In this document: positions 53,701-59,640 of the stretch, in pieces
Numbering within the stretch: position 1 is the first letter of the stretch
How the letters are laid out: every line of letters starts with the position of its first letter
NCBI GenBank assembly: GCA_013397075.1
Contig: VWZS01010868.1
Span: 124,001-188,000, forward strand
Length of the DNA stretch: 64,000 nucleotides
Direction of reading: 5' to 3'
Source: Rhabdornis inornatus
Lineage: Eukaryota > Chordata > Aves > Passeriformes > Rhabdornithidae
The notes under the pieces: generated by a model
Databases searched by the model: none
What the model saw: the letters and a program-made list of their open reading frames with translations, nothing else
Told to the model about the DNA's origin: nothing
Position numbers and translations under genes: made by a program

Positions 53701-55645
53701 CTGCTCAAATCCAGGCAATTGGTTCCATAGAGCAAAAAAACCCTCCCCACCCTCCCAACACTGTTGTATGAGGGATAATCTTTGGAGGGCTCTAATTGAG
53801 CCTCTTTTCAAACACCCCATCCACAGATTTTTTTTTTAGCAGATTAAGCCAAAAATAAAAGTATCTTTCAATTAACAGCATTGCAAGCTAAAACCACCAA
53901 GACTCCTCCCAACAGCACACAGTTATCTAAGAGCTTCCCTTCTGCTCAGGGGGGTTTTTGCCTCATTTTTTAACAACAGTCTTTTGCAGTGAGGTGGTTT
54001 GGGGTGGTGTAGTTGCTCTCCTCTGCATTTTGGGGAAGAGCTGACAGCAAGGAACAGCAGGGAGGCTTTTCTTCACTGGAGCTGTGAGTGATTAACTCCC
54101 CAATTTTGTCAAGGGAATGACAGCAGCACTGAAGTGAAGTGCTCAGTGTCACAGGCACAGGACACAACTCTATGCCAGGGAAACATCTCCCAGCTCCAGG
54201 GGTTTGCCAGGAATACAGCTCTGTCAGGCACAAATAAATGCACTGCGAATAAACAATTCCTGTGCTGGTAGCACGGAGGATCTTTATCTTCACAGTGTCT
54301 CTTTATATCCAAAAGGCAATCAGTCTAATTTAAATTATGAAACATAATTATTAAGCAAATACAACCCAGCACAAAGCTGTGACAAGAATGGCTCATATAG
54401 TTATAGTAGGTACAGCAGCACCACCCAACCATTACTCCTCTCCTTAAGATTTTCCCCCAAATTATAAATTTAAAGAGTGGAATAGTGCTGCTGCATCTCA
54501 CAGCACACCTCAGCCAGCCTGGGCAGCAAAGTCACAGTGGCTGGAACAAAAGAAAAAAAGCAACAAAAAGCCAAAGCCACACTGCATGAACTCCAGCCAG
54601 GTGACAGAAACACAGGCAGCAGCAGAGGAGAGGTTGTGAAGAGATCCCTGTGCCTGATCCCTGCAGGCAGCAGCCATGAGGATTTCCTGTGCTCTCCCCA
54701 CCTGGCATGACCTGAAAGCCAAAATGTGAGCAGCTCCTCACAAATCCCTGCACCACAGACCAGGCTGCTCCTGCTTTTCATCTCTGGCTTACACCTCGTG
54801 GAAAACCACAGCTGAGTATAACACCTGCACAGCAAATAGTCACAGCTCATCCGGTGTCACTCTGAATTTTGCTTCTAAAAAAAGGAAAATCCCATTTGTT
54901 AATGGAGCAGCAGGTGTTTTGTAACAAACAGCCGCCAAAAATAGGTGCTGGGTGAGGCGTAGTTACAGGTACCTCTGCTGATTCCCAAAAAATGAGCTGC
55001 ACTAGAGAATGTGGGATCTCTCAGCTGAACCTAGCGACTCGTTCTAACAATATATTTAACTAAAAAAAAATTGTAGCTTGAACTTTTCCACTGCAAAGAA
55101 AAAAAAAAGCAAGCAAAAACCCCCACAACTGCAAAGTTTCAGCTTATTTATTTACAAGGGTACAAGTGATCCTTACATGTTTGGCACTATTTACATTTTT
55201 TCGCCTCGACTGTAATCCTTCTCAGGACACCACTTACAAAGTTTACATCAGCACCCAGCCACAAACAGGGCGGTTTTTTCCATGAGCTCTAGCAGGCAAC
55301 TTTCCCACAACTTACTAAATCCTCCTTTCTACACAAGAAAGCGCTGGGTAGATATGAGAAATTAGCGGGGATTTTTTTAATTAGGAATCTCCATCGGCGT
55401 GCCCGGTCCTTCAAAGGGCAAAACCACCACCTTGCTTTATTCGGCAAGCACACACACACCTGTGGGGATGCGTTTATCAGCGTTTAACAGGAGATGCTGA
55501 GCAACCCCCCCACCACCTCCCGGGACCTCCGGAGCATCCCCGCGTTCCCAGCCCGGGATGCGCCTTTCCCTTCGCGGAGAGGTGAAGGTGGCATTGTCCC
55601 TCCGAGATGTCCCCCGCCCCGCTCAGCCCGGCTCACCTCGCTCAT
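8642..55645 (-). CDS. PCP4: Calmodulin regulator protein PCP4 (PEP-19), complete, three coding exons
   Basis: The coding sequence is complement(join(8642..8769,37216..37267,55637..55645)): 189 nt, 62 residues plus TAG. It starts MSE and continues [17 protein letters not shown]; exon 3 carries [10 protein letters not shown] and ends AGSQS. Residues 28-40 are acidic (E28, E29, D31, D33, D35, E38, E40). Residues 41-57 form the IQ motif with the core [13 protein letters not shown]. The length equals the 62 residues known for the family, and the sequence is near identical to mammalian PCP4 as I remember it. Family knowledge: PCP4 is a small, intrinsically disordered cytosolic protein of neurons and some muscle. 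It binds calmodulin through the IQ motif, and the acidic part speeds calcium exchange at the calmodulin C-lobe, which alters CaM-kinase and calcineurin signalling. All splice sites are GT..AG and phases match. The start codon is the only ATG in exon 1 and is next to the donor. There is no frameshift or missing key residue. The related PCP4L1 is excluded because the sequence matches PCP4 throughout. Confidence 0.98.
9188..9230 (+). mobile_element. CR1 LINE 3' tail, very short
   Basis: Only the last 40 bp or so of a CR1 can be seen: AACTTAAAGGTCTTTTCCAACCTAAATTATTCTATG. It lies about 420 bp inside PCP4 intron 2 from exon 3. Confidence 0.8.
11321..11342. repeat. (TA)n microsatellite
   Basis: A run of alternating A and T, about 11 TA units, lies in PCP4 intron 2. 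The flanks are also AT-rich. Confidence 0.95.
11690..11740 (+). mobile_element. CR1 LINE 3' tail, very short
   Basis: The sequence reads CCAGGTGATCCTTAAGGTCCCTTCCAACCCACACCATTCTACGATTCTAC, the last 50 bp of CR1 in sense orientation, in PCP4 intron 2. Confidence 0.9.
13960..14770 (-). mobile_element. CR1 LINE, about 800 bp, with open ORF2 C-terminal frame
   Basis: The 3' end is at about 13,960 (TGGGTTGGAAGGGACCTTAG on the plus strand). A frame open on the minus strand from 14,772 to 14,152 (206 codons) carries ORF2 C-terminal features: [20 protein letters not shown], then [19 protein letters not shown]. The end of ORF2 is broken beyond that. It lies antisense to nothing else: it runs in the same direction as PCP4, in intron 2. 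Confidence 0.93.
14780..16044. other. PCP4 intron 2, AT-rich unique DNA
   Basis: From about 15,130 to 15,900 the sequence is AT-rich, has no repeats and no open frames of note. It could hold conserved non-coding sequence, which cannot be judged without an alignment. Confidence 0.5.
16045..16230 (-). mobile_element. CR1 LINE 3' fragment
   Basis: The antisense tail ACAGAATCACAGAATTTCCTGAGTTGGAAGGGACCCACAAGGACCATGGAG is clear. The sequence beyond about 16,130 is less typical, so the upper limit is approximate. Confidence 0.85.
16290..16640. promoter_or_regulatory. Candidate conserved non-coding element in PCP4 intron 2
   Basis: This unique block keeps several CpGs in otherwise CpG-poor intron. 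It has homeobox-like sites (TGATTAATATATGATCAG at 16,441-16,458) and a hairpin of eight to nine base pairs at 16,488-16,509 (GCTCCCAG..CTGGGAGC). Conservation has not been tested, so the regulatory role is a guess. Confidence 0.3.
17610..17828 (+). mobile_element. CR1 LINE 3' fragment
   Basis: The sense CR1 has CCCTGGCAGGGTGGGCAGGC, GGTGCCCAGAGCAGCTCTGG and CCTATGGAAGAGGTGGTTGG. It ends AACTCTTCCAATGCGAACCATTCTATGATTCTAT with two tail units. The fragment is opposite in direction to PCP4. Confidence 0.93.
19070..19125 (-). mobile_element. CR1 LINE 3' tail, very short
   Basis: The antisense tail reads GAATCATAGAATCATTTAGGTTGGAAAAGATCTTTGAGATTATCAAGTCCA. It is the last transposon piece before the long repeat-poor block of intron 2. 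Confidence 0.9.
21182..21198. repeat. Poly(T) tract, 17 T
   Basis: A homopolymer in intron 2; it is a run of A on the PCP4 strand. No LINE or pseudogene body is recognised next to it. Confidence 0.9.
24047..24109. repeat. (CTTC)n microsatellite, about 63 bp
   Basis: Nearly 16 perfect CTTC units occur without interruption, so it is likely polymorphic in length. On the PCP4 strand it is a (GAAG)n polypurine run in intron 2. Confidence 0.97.
25552..25655 (-). other. Candidate cryptic or alternative terminal exon of PCP4 in intron 2
   Basis: On the gene strand a T-rich tract (TTAGTTCTTTTTCTTCTTGCAG, AG complementing 25,656-25,657) is followed by TAGAAGATGATGGACAAAA. If exon 2 were spliced here, its last base G would join TA to give Val, and the frame stays open for 34 codons up to TAA at 25,552-25,554. 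The first residues would be [14 protein letters not shown], which resemble the start of exon 3 ([10 protein letters not shown]). The resulting protein would lack the IQ motif. A possible ATTAAA signal lies about 45 nt past the stop. This is an inference: no transcript evidence is available here, and an 11-base A run makes part of the likeness easy to reach by chance. Confidence 0.3.
28066..28105. repeat. TTA/TTTA-rich simple repeat
   Basis: The sequence TTTATTATTTATTTTATTATATTATTTTTATTATTTTG is an imperfect AT-only repeat in intron 2. Confidence 0.85.
33595..34505 (+). mobile_element. CR1 LINE, ORF2 and 3' UTR remnant, interrupted by a minisatellite
   Basis: The first part reads like CR1 reverse transcriptase with stops (AATGACCTGGATGAAGGGGC; GATGATGACACAGAGCTTGG; ACCTCAACAGGTTGGAGAGATGGGCAGAG). 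The C-terminal region follows (CTGGAGCATCTCC..CCAGGAAAGGCTGAGGGAGCTGGGGCTGCTCAGCCTGGAG). After the minisatellite at 34,145-34,253 the CR1 3' part resumes (GATATTCCAGAATATTCCATCTGGACGC..CTGTGCCCTGTGCTCTGGAGCAGGGAG). The frame is broken, so the element is dead. Confidence 0.85.
34145..34253. repeat. Minisatellite (TGTCCCTGGG)n with CTGT tract
   Basis: About eight imperfect copies of the 10-mer TGTCCCTGGG are followed by a short (CTGT)n run and TGTGTGTCCCTGTGTGCAGG. It lies inside the CR1 remnant of 33,595-34,505. Confidence 0.9.
34506..37215. other. PCP4 intron 2, part near exon 2
   Basis: Unique AT-rich DNA with no recognised transposon. There is a near-perfect AT-only inverted repeat at 36,333-36,360. 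The stretch 35,440-36,560 is a further candidate for conserved non-coding sequence. Confidence 0.55.
37216..37267 (-). CDS. PCP4: PCP4 exon 2 (52 nt, residues 4-20)
   Basis: On the minus strand a pyrimidine-rich tract ending CCCCCCTAACAG (the AG complements 37,268-37,269) precedes the exon. A good donor, GTAAGG, follows it (complement of 37,210-37,215). The exon encodes [17 protein letters not shown] plus the first base G of codon 21. The segment is polar, glycine- and lysine-rich, and disordered in the family. The size fits the small middle exon that the 62-residue protein requires. A solo LTR lies about 200 bp upstream in intron 1. Confidence 0.97.
37468..38048 (-). mobile_element. Solo LTR in PCP4 intron 1, sense orientation, with 6-bp target duplication
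   Basis: On the minus strand the element starts TGTTGGAACCC and ends TTCTTTCA (581 bp). CTTTTC flanks it as a perfect direct repeat (37,462-37,467 and 38,049-38,054). A TATAAATA box lies at 37,705-37,712 and AATAAA hexamers at 37,573-37,578 and 37,563-37,568, in the correct U3-R-U5 order. It shares the TGTTGGAA start, the segment GGAAGCNTT..AAGGCCTCA (plus strand) and general make-up with the LTR at 1,896-2,452, so the two belong to the same or a sister family. It has no internal retroviral genes. It runs in the same direction as PCP4 and ends about 200 bp upstream of exon 2. Confidence 0.87.
38055..43524. other. PCP4 intron 1, part near exon 2
   Basis: Apart from the short CR1 piece at 40,255 there is no recognised element. 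A tRNA-like pair of A and B box sequences at 38,566-38,621 is noted as a finding. Confidence 0.55.
40255..40322 (-). mobile_element. CR1 LINE internal fragment, short
   Basis: The plus strand reads GACAGGCTGAACAGCCCCAGCTCCTTCAGCCTTTCCTCCCAGGAGAGG, the complement of the CR1 ORF2 sequence encoding GLFSLE-type residues (CTGGGGCTGTTCAGCCTG). No tail or other CR1 part is next to it. Confidence 0.75.
43525..44040 (-). mobile_element. CR1 LINE 3' fragment, about 510 bp
   Basis: The 3' end is GGTTTGGGTTGGAAGGGACC (plus strand). The fragment has the same subfamily blocks as the copy at 13,960, including the shared internal stretch with TTCAGGCCCTGCAAGGCCAC and AGCAGAGCTGCTCCATCCCT. The minus-strand frame across 43,568-43,996 is open but is only ORF2 and UTR remnant. 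Confidence 0.93.
44041..53364. other. PCP4 intron 1, middle
   Basis: Apart from the CR1 at 46,730 this is unique sequence with short chance frames only. No exon, RNA gene or further LTR was recognised. Confidence 0.55.
46730..46945 (+). mobile_element. CR1 LINE 3' fragment
   Basis: The sense CR1 has CCCTGGGAGGGTGCTGAGGC, CCATCCCTGGAAGTGTCCAAGG and CCCATGGCAGAGGTGG. It ends GGTCCTTTCCAACCCAAACCATTCTGTGATTCTATG. Confidence 0.93.
53365..53575 (-). mobile_element. CR1 LINE 3' fragment
   Basis: The antisense CR1 begins GATCACAGAATGGTTGGGG, then CCCTGCCATGGGAGGGACACC, AGCCACATCCAGCCTCTCC and GGTTCTCTGCACAACCTGTTG. It is in PCP4 intron 1, about 2.1 kb from exon 1. Confidence 0.92.
53576..55499. 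other. PCP4 intron 1, part near exon 1
   Basis: The stretch next to the promoter is unique DNA. It has a MEF2-like sequence CCAAAAATAG at 54,935-54,944, about 700 bp into the intron. No exon was found. Confidence 0.5.
55637..55645 (-). CDS. PCP4: PCP4 exon 1, coding part (Met-Ser-Glu)
   Basis: On the minus strand the sequence reads ATG AGC GAG followed at once by the donor GTGAGC (55,631-55,636). Only three codons are in this exon; the rest is 5' UTR, probably reaching to about 55,685-55,710. The exon lies inside a CpG island. The phase after the third codon is 0, which fits exon 2 beginning AGA (Arg4). Confidence 0.95.
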
Positions 55646-55868
55646 GTCGCGACAGTGACAGTGGCAGCGACCCCGCCGGCGCTCAGCGCTCCCGCCGCCC
55701 CGCGAGCCGCGTTAAGAAGCGGCGCCGCGCGCCCGGCCCGGCCCGCGCCAGCCAATCAGCGGCCCGCGCGCGCGGGCCCCACCCAATCCCCGCGCTCCCC
55801 GCATCCCGAGAGCGCGCGGCGCCCCCTGGCGGCCCTCACTGCCCTCACGGCCGGGAGCGCTTCCCGTA

Positions 55869-55977
55869 TCCTCCTCCTCCTCCTCTTTTTATCCTCCTTT
55901 TCTTCCTCCTCTTCCTCCTCTTTTTATCCTCCTTTTCTTCCTCCTCTTCCTCCTCCTCCCCCTTCCCCCCGCACTGC
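55869..55977. repeat. Polypyrimidine tract with 35-bp tandem duplication
   Basis: The plus strand is almost pure C and T for about 100 bp, built from TCC triplets. The block CTTTTTATCCTCC with its flanks occurs twice with a period of 35 bp (starting at about 55,885 and 55,920). It lies 220-330 bp upstream of the PCP4 start codon, so it is a polypurine run on the gene strand. Such tracts can form triplex DNA or bind GA-binding factors. Confidence 0.9.
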
Positions 55978-56141
55978 CTCGAGTGCCCGGCACCGTGCGC
56001 GCCACTTTAGGGTGGCTTCGGGCATCCCCACAGGGGAGAGACACGAACTCCAGGTGTCCTGGAGGCAGCCTGGGAATGGGGAATTATTGCGGCAGATCGG
56101 ACGAATAAATTAAATGAGGAACCTTTTTTTTTTTTTTTTTT

Positions 56142-56330
56142 ACTGTGAGGGTGGTGAGGCACTGGAACACGGGGAGGTTGTGGATGCCTCAAGCCTGGGA
56201 GTGTTCAAAGGCAGGTTGGAGCCTTGAGCAGCCTGGAAGGATGGAAGGTGTCCCATGGCAGAGGGGTTGGGGTGAGATGATCTTTAAAATCCTTTCCTAA
56301 CCCCTTAACATTCTGCGATCCTACAAACCA
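56142..56330 (+). mobile_element. CR1 LINE 3' fragment preceded by an 18-base T run
   Basis: The sense CR1 reads GAGGGTGGTGAGGCACTGG, GGGAGGTTGTGGATGCC and CCTTGAGCAGCCTGG. It ends TCCTTTCCTAACCCCTTAACATTCTGCGATCCTAC. The T run at 56,124-56,141 adjoins it and is an expansion of the T-rich stretch normal at that point of CR1. It lies just beyond the CpG island. Confidence 0.92.
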
Positions 56331-56854
56331 GGCAGAGAATCACAGCCCTGCTCACCCCAGCTTTCCTCTCTGTCTCATCAGTCTTTCTGCCATTTCTGTT
56401 AAAGTATACAGCATTTCTTCCGCAGATACATGGAAAACAGCCCTTTCTATCATTTCTCTGAAGGGTTAATTAAAGCAAGACTTTGGGATGTGTGCTGTTG
56501 TGCTCCAGCATCTGTCTTTTGATGGAGCACAATCGCTATATTTGGCAATACACACTCAGATGCTCTGACTCATGTATCTGTGAAGAAATATAGGTTCAAT
56601 TAGCTCTGGGAATGCACTTAACTCCCTAAAATCTTTTGCAAATCAATAAAAAAGTTAAAGTATTATATTGGAGAGCCCAAGAAGCTTGACAAGCCCTCCC
56701 ACTTCCAGGGACTACCTTGCAGCAGCCTCTTCTCTTCGCCAACATCTGTCTTCAGGGCCAGGATTAATAGAGGCAGGGAAATAAATTTGATGAGAAACCA
56801 CATTTTCCCTTGGAGTTGGAGAGGCAGGAGGGGCTGGGCTCCTTTACCTAAGGA

Positions 56855-57075
56855 TGAGGAGGCTCCACGGGCAGTGGAACCAGGGGTGTGTATCCTGGGA
56901 ATATTTCAGGGATGCTGGCCAAATGTGTAGGGGTGGGATCAGGAAAGCTGAAGCAGAATTCGAGCTGAATTTGGCAAGGGATGTGAAAAATAATAAGGGC
57001 TTCTACAAGTGTGTCAGCCAGAAAAGGGGGAGAAAAGAAAATTTACCCTCCTGGGAAACAAAATCGGAAATCTGA
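56855..57075 (+). mobile_element. LINE (CR1-type) ORF2 fragment between endonuclease and reverse transcriptase
   Basis: Plus-strand translation contains QWNQGCVSWEYFRDAGQMCR and LARDVKNNKGFYKCVSQKR. This is the linker before the reverse transcriptase in avian CR1 ORF2, usually with the pattern ..LARDVKxNKKGFYxYxxxKR. It ends with a stop at 57,073-57,075. It is not part of a host gene. Confidence 0.8.
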
Positions 57076-58734
57076 GGTACTGAACACAATTTTTGCATCT
57101 TTCATTATACCGCTATTCCCAGGACCTCCACCAGCATCTGGCATTTTAAAAAATTGACATGAATTGTCCCGGGTTTTGTTGTGAGTGGCCCAAGCAGGCA
57201 ACAAACATGGTAAGAGTTCGTTGCATGAGCAGCTTCAGGAGCTGCCCTGTGAGGACCCAAAATAAAGATGAAGTTTAGCCCCTGGAGAAGCTGTGTTTCA
57301 TGTGACACTGTTTTCCAGCGAAGAGCAATTGTGGGTGTATTGCATTAGTATTCCTGTTCTGGCAGGAGTGCCACTGGTCTGTCAGCTTACAGATACAAGG
57401 CACAACGCTAACATAAATTATTAACAGAGTATTGCTGATCAAAGGGTTCCCAATCACATGGGAAGAGACATAGACCACTGAGAGGAAATCTCTTCAGGTC
57501 CCTTTGGCTCTGAGAGGAGTCACGTCGGTCTCACTCTTCATCATCAAAATAAATGTGTCAAATCCAAGGAGAAAATCTCCTGGTGATAATTCAGGCGGTG
57601 TGCCCCAAGAAGCAGGTTAGCAGAGAAAGCTCTTTGCATTAAATGCTGCAGGAGAACATACAAAATTCTTATTTTTGGACCTGATTTGAGAAGTTTATGG
57701 CTTCCAGAACAGGCACCCTCCAGTGCACGCTGAGCTGTCTAGGAGGTGGCTCTCTGAAAACACAGTCTCCAGCCTGGTGTCTCTTCTAGAGGAACGATGC
57801 TGATGGTGGTGACAGTGCCCTCCATGCAGTGAGGACTCTGCTCTGAGGACAGCTTGCACATTTTGTGGCATGCAGTCGTGTATAAGATGCATTATCTGCC
57901 CTCAGACAGGTTCCTGAGTGAGCACAGAACTCCCCTCTCCAGGGAAAGCCTTTGACCTGCAGAGATGCATCTGTTCTCTCTCTCCCTTTAAATCTTGTTC
58001 CCTGCCTCCCAGCTTTGCATGTCATACACTGCAGAAAATTTCCATAGCCAGCCAAAGCAATCCAGATATGAACTTTGGGCTGAAATGCTCTGTGCCCCTC
58101 CTACTTCTCAGTGTGGACCTGCTGAACTTAACTGTTCTTCAGCTCACAAACACAGACACACAGACACCTCCAAATCTTGGGTCTAATCATCTTAAATGGA
58201 ATCCCAAGTTCTGAGCTTTTCAAAAGGTTCTTACAATAAAGGTAACTTTTATAGTTGTTTTATTTATACCCTGCCATTTGTGCTGTCTGATGGCACCATA
58301 TTTTAGTTTTGAGGTACCCCTTTCCCTCTCAGTCTTTCTAACCTATTGCAATCCCTCAATTTAAAGGTATCCCAAAGTTCTACTTTTACTTAAGTGCACA
58401 GCTAAGTAGTAGCACTTCTAAGTAGAGAAAATATTCTAAGCAATCTATTTTCAAGAGCCATTATATTCTGAAAATTGACTATTAAAATACCACCTTCTTA
58501 TTCATCAAGTCTGCACTCAGTGTGTGTTCAATCTTGTCTGCTGGCATATGACTGCAATTTTACTGCCTTTACTCCCACTTACCTGAAAGATTCAGCAGAG
58601 AAAAGAGAAGAGAATCTGAGCTGGGTATTGGAACAGAAAGGCTCTCAGGCTTCCAAGGAGCTTCACCTGTTTAAGGGGACTGAAGATGGCTCTTCTGTGC
58701 CAGACTGAGCAAGCCGTAACTGGAGAAGTGTGGT
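57076..58734. other. Upstream intergenic, no gene seen
   Basis: Only short frames without recognisable domains occur. In mammals the next gene upstream of PCP4 is IGSF5, but no immunoglobulin-domain exon is visible here. Confidence 0.55.
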
Positions 58735-59150
58735 TTAAAGTCCTGGGAGGATTTGGGTTGGAAGGACCTTAGAGATCATCTTGTTCCAAATCCCTGCCAT
58801 GAGAAGGGAATCTTCCATTAGATCAGGTTGCTCAGAGCCCCATAAAGCTTTAAATTCCAGGGGTGGGGAGTCCACAACCTCTTGGGCAACCTGTGCCTGG
58901 ACCTCACCACCCTCACAGGGAAGAATTTCTTTCCAATATCCCATCCATCCCTGCCCTCTGTCAGTTTGAATCCATTCTCCCTTGTCCTGTCACTACAGGA
59001 AAAATCCTGTAGTGAAAAATCCTTCTCCATCTCTCTTGGAGCCCCTTTAGGCCCTGGAAGGGGCTCTAAAGTCTTTTCTTCAGGCTGAACAGCCCCAACT
59101 TTCTCAGGTTTTCCTCACAGGAGAGGTGCCCCTCTGGTGCTGTATTTGTA
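58735..59150 (-). mobile_element. CR1 LINE 3' fragment
   Basis: The antisense CR1 begins GATTTGGGTTGGAAGGACCTTAGAGATCATC. It continues through GGTTGCTCAGAGCCCC, CAACCTGTGCCTGGACCTCACCACCCTCACAGGG, CCCTTGTCCTGTCACTACAGG and CAGGCTGAACAGCCCCAAC. It contains a perfect hairpin at 58,990-59,015 that the usual CR1 sequence lacks. Confidence 0.93.
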
Positions 59151-59289
59151 TAAGGAGAGAATGTGCTCAGTCCATGTCACTGACAGTGACACACAACTGC
59201 ACAGTCTTGCTTTGCTTTCATTCCTACCATTGAAGGTGTCTGCAAAGTAAAGTGGTCTGATCAGAAGCACAAAATTGCTCCACAAGAGA

Positions 59290-59640
59290 CAGGATCACAG
59301 AATGTTTTAGTTGGAAAAGCCCTCCCAGCCCATGGAGTCCCAGCTGTGCCCCAGTCCCACCTTGTCCCCAGCCCAGAGCACTGAGTGCCACCTCCAGGTG
59401 CCACCTCCAGGGATGGGCACTCCAAACCTCCCTGGACAGCCCCTGCCAAGGCCTGAGCAGCCTTTCCATGGGGAAATTCCTCCTAATGTGCAACTTGAAC
59501 TTCCCCTAGCACACCTTGAGGCCCTTTCCTCTTATCCTATCACTTGTCACCTGGGAGCAGAGCCTGCCCCTCAGCTGGCTCCAAACTCCTTTCAGGAGGT
59601 ACCACAGAGTGCAGGGGAAGATGTCTCCTCAGGCTGCTGG
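59290..59640 (-). mobile_element. CR1 LINE 3' fragment, different subfamily
   Basis: The antisense CR1 begins AGGATCACAGAATGTTTTAGTTGGAAAAGCCCTCC. It has CAGGTGCCACCTCCAGGGATGGGCACTCCAAACCTCC and TTCCTCCTAATGTGCAACTTGAACTTCCCC. It differs in its 3' UTR from the neighbour at 58,735, so the two are separate insertions. Confidence 0.92.

Larger units (their letters stand above)
55500..56030. promoter_or_regulatory. CpG island and promoter of PCP4
   Basis: CpG and GC content rise sharply here and are low on both sides. The densest part is about 55,540-55,870. On the plus strand there are CCAAT boxes at 55,752-55,756 (in AGCCAATCAGC) and 55,783-55,787, about 105-140 bp upstream of the PCP4 start codon. 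A GC box (GGGGCGGGG on the gene strand) lies at 55,612-55,620, just inside intron 1. A weak TTAA-type element at 55,712-55,715 is the only TATA-like match. The true start site is probably within 55,680-55,720, but this is inferred. A neuron-restricted gene with a CpG-island promoter fits what is known of PCP4. Confidence 0.85.

Noticed and set aside
55558..56113. Two overlapping plus-strand frames of 150 and 168 codons
   Set aside because: They run through the CpG island and the TCC tract. Lack of stops is due to high GC, and the translations are Ala/Arg/Pro/Ser low-complexity. The real gene reads the other strand.
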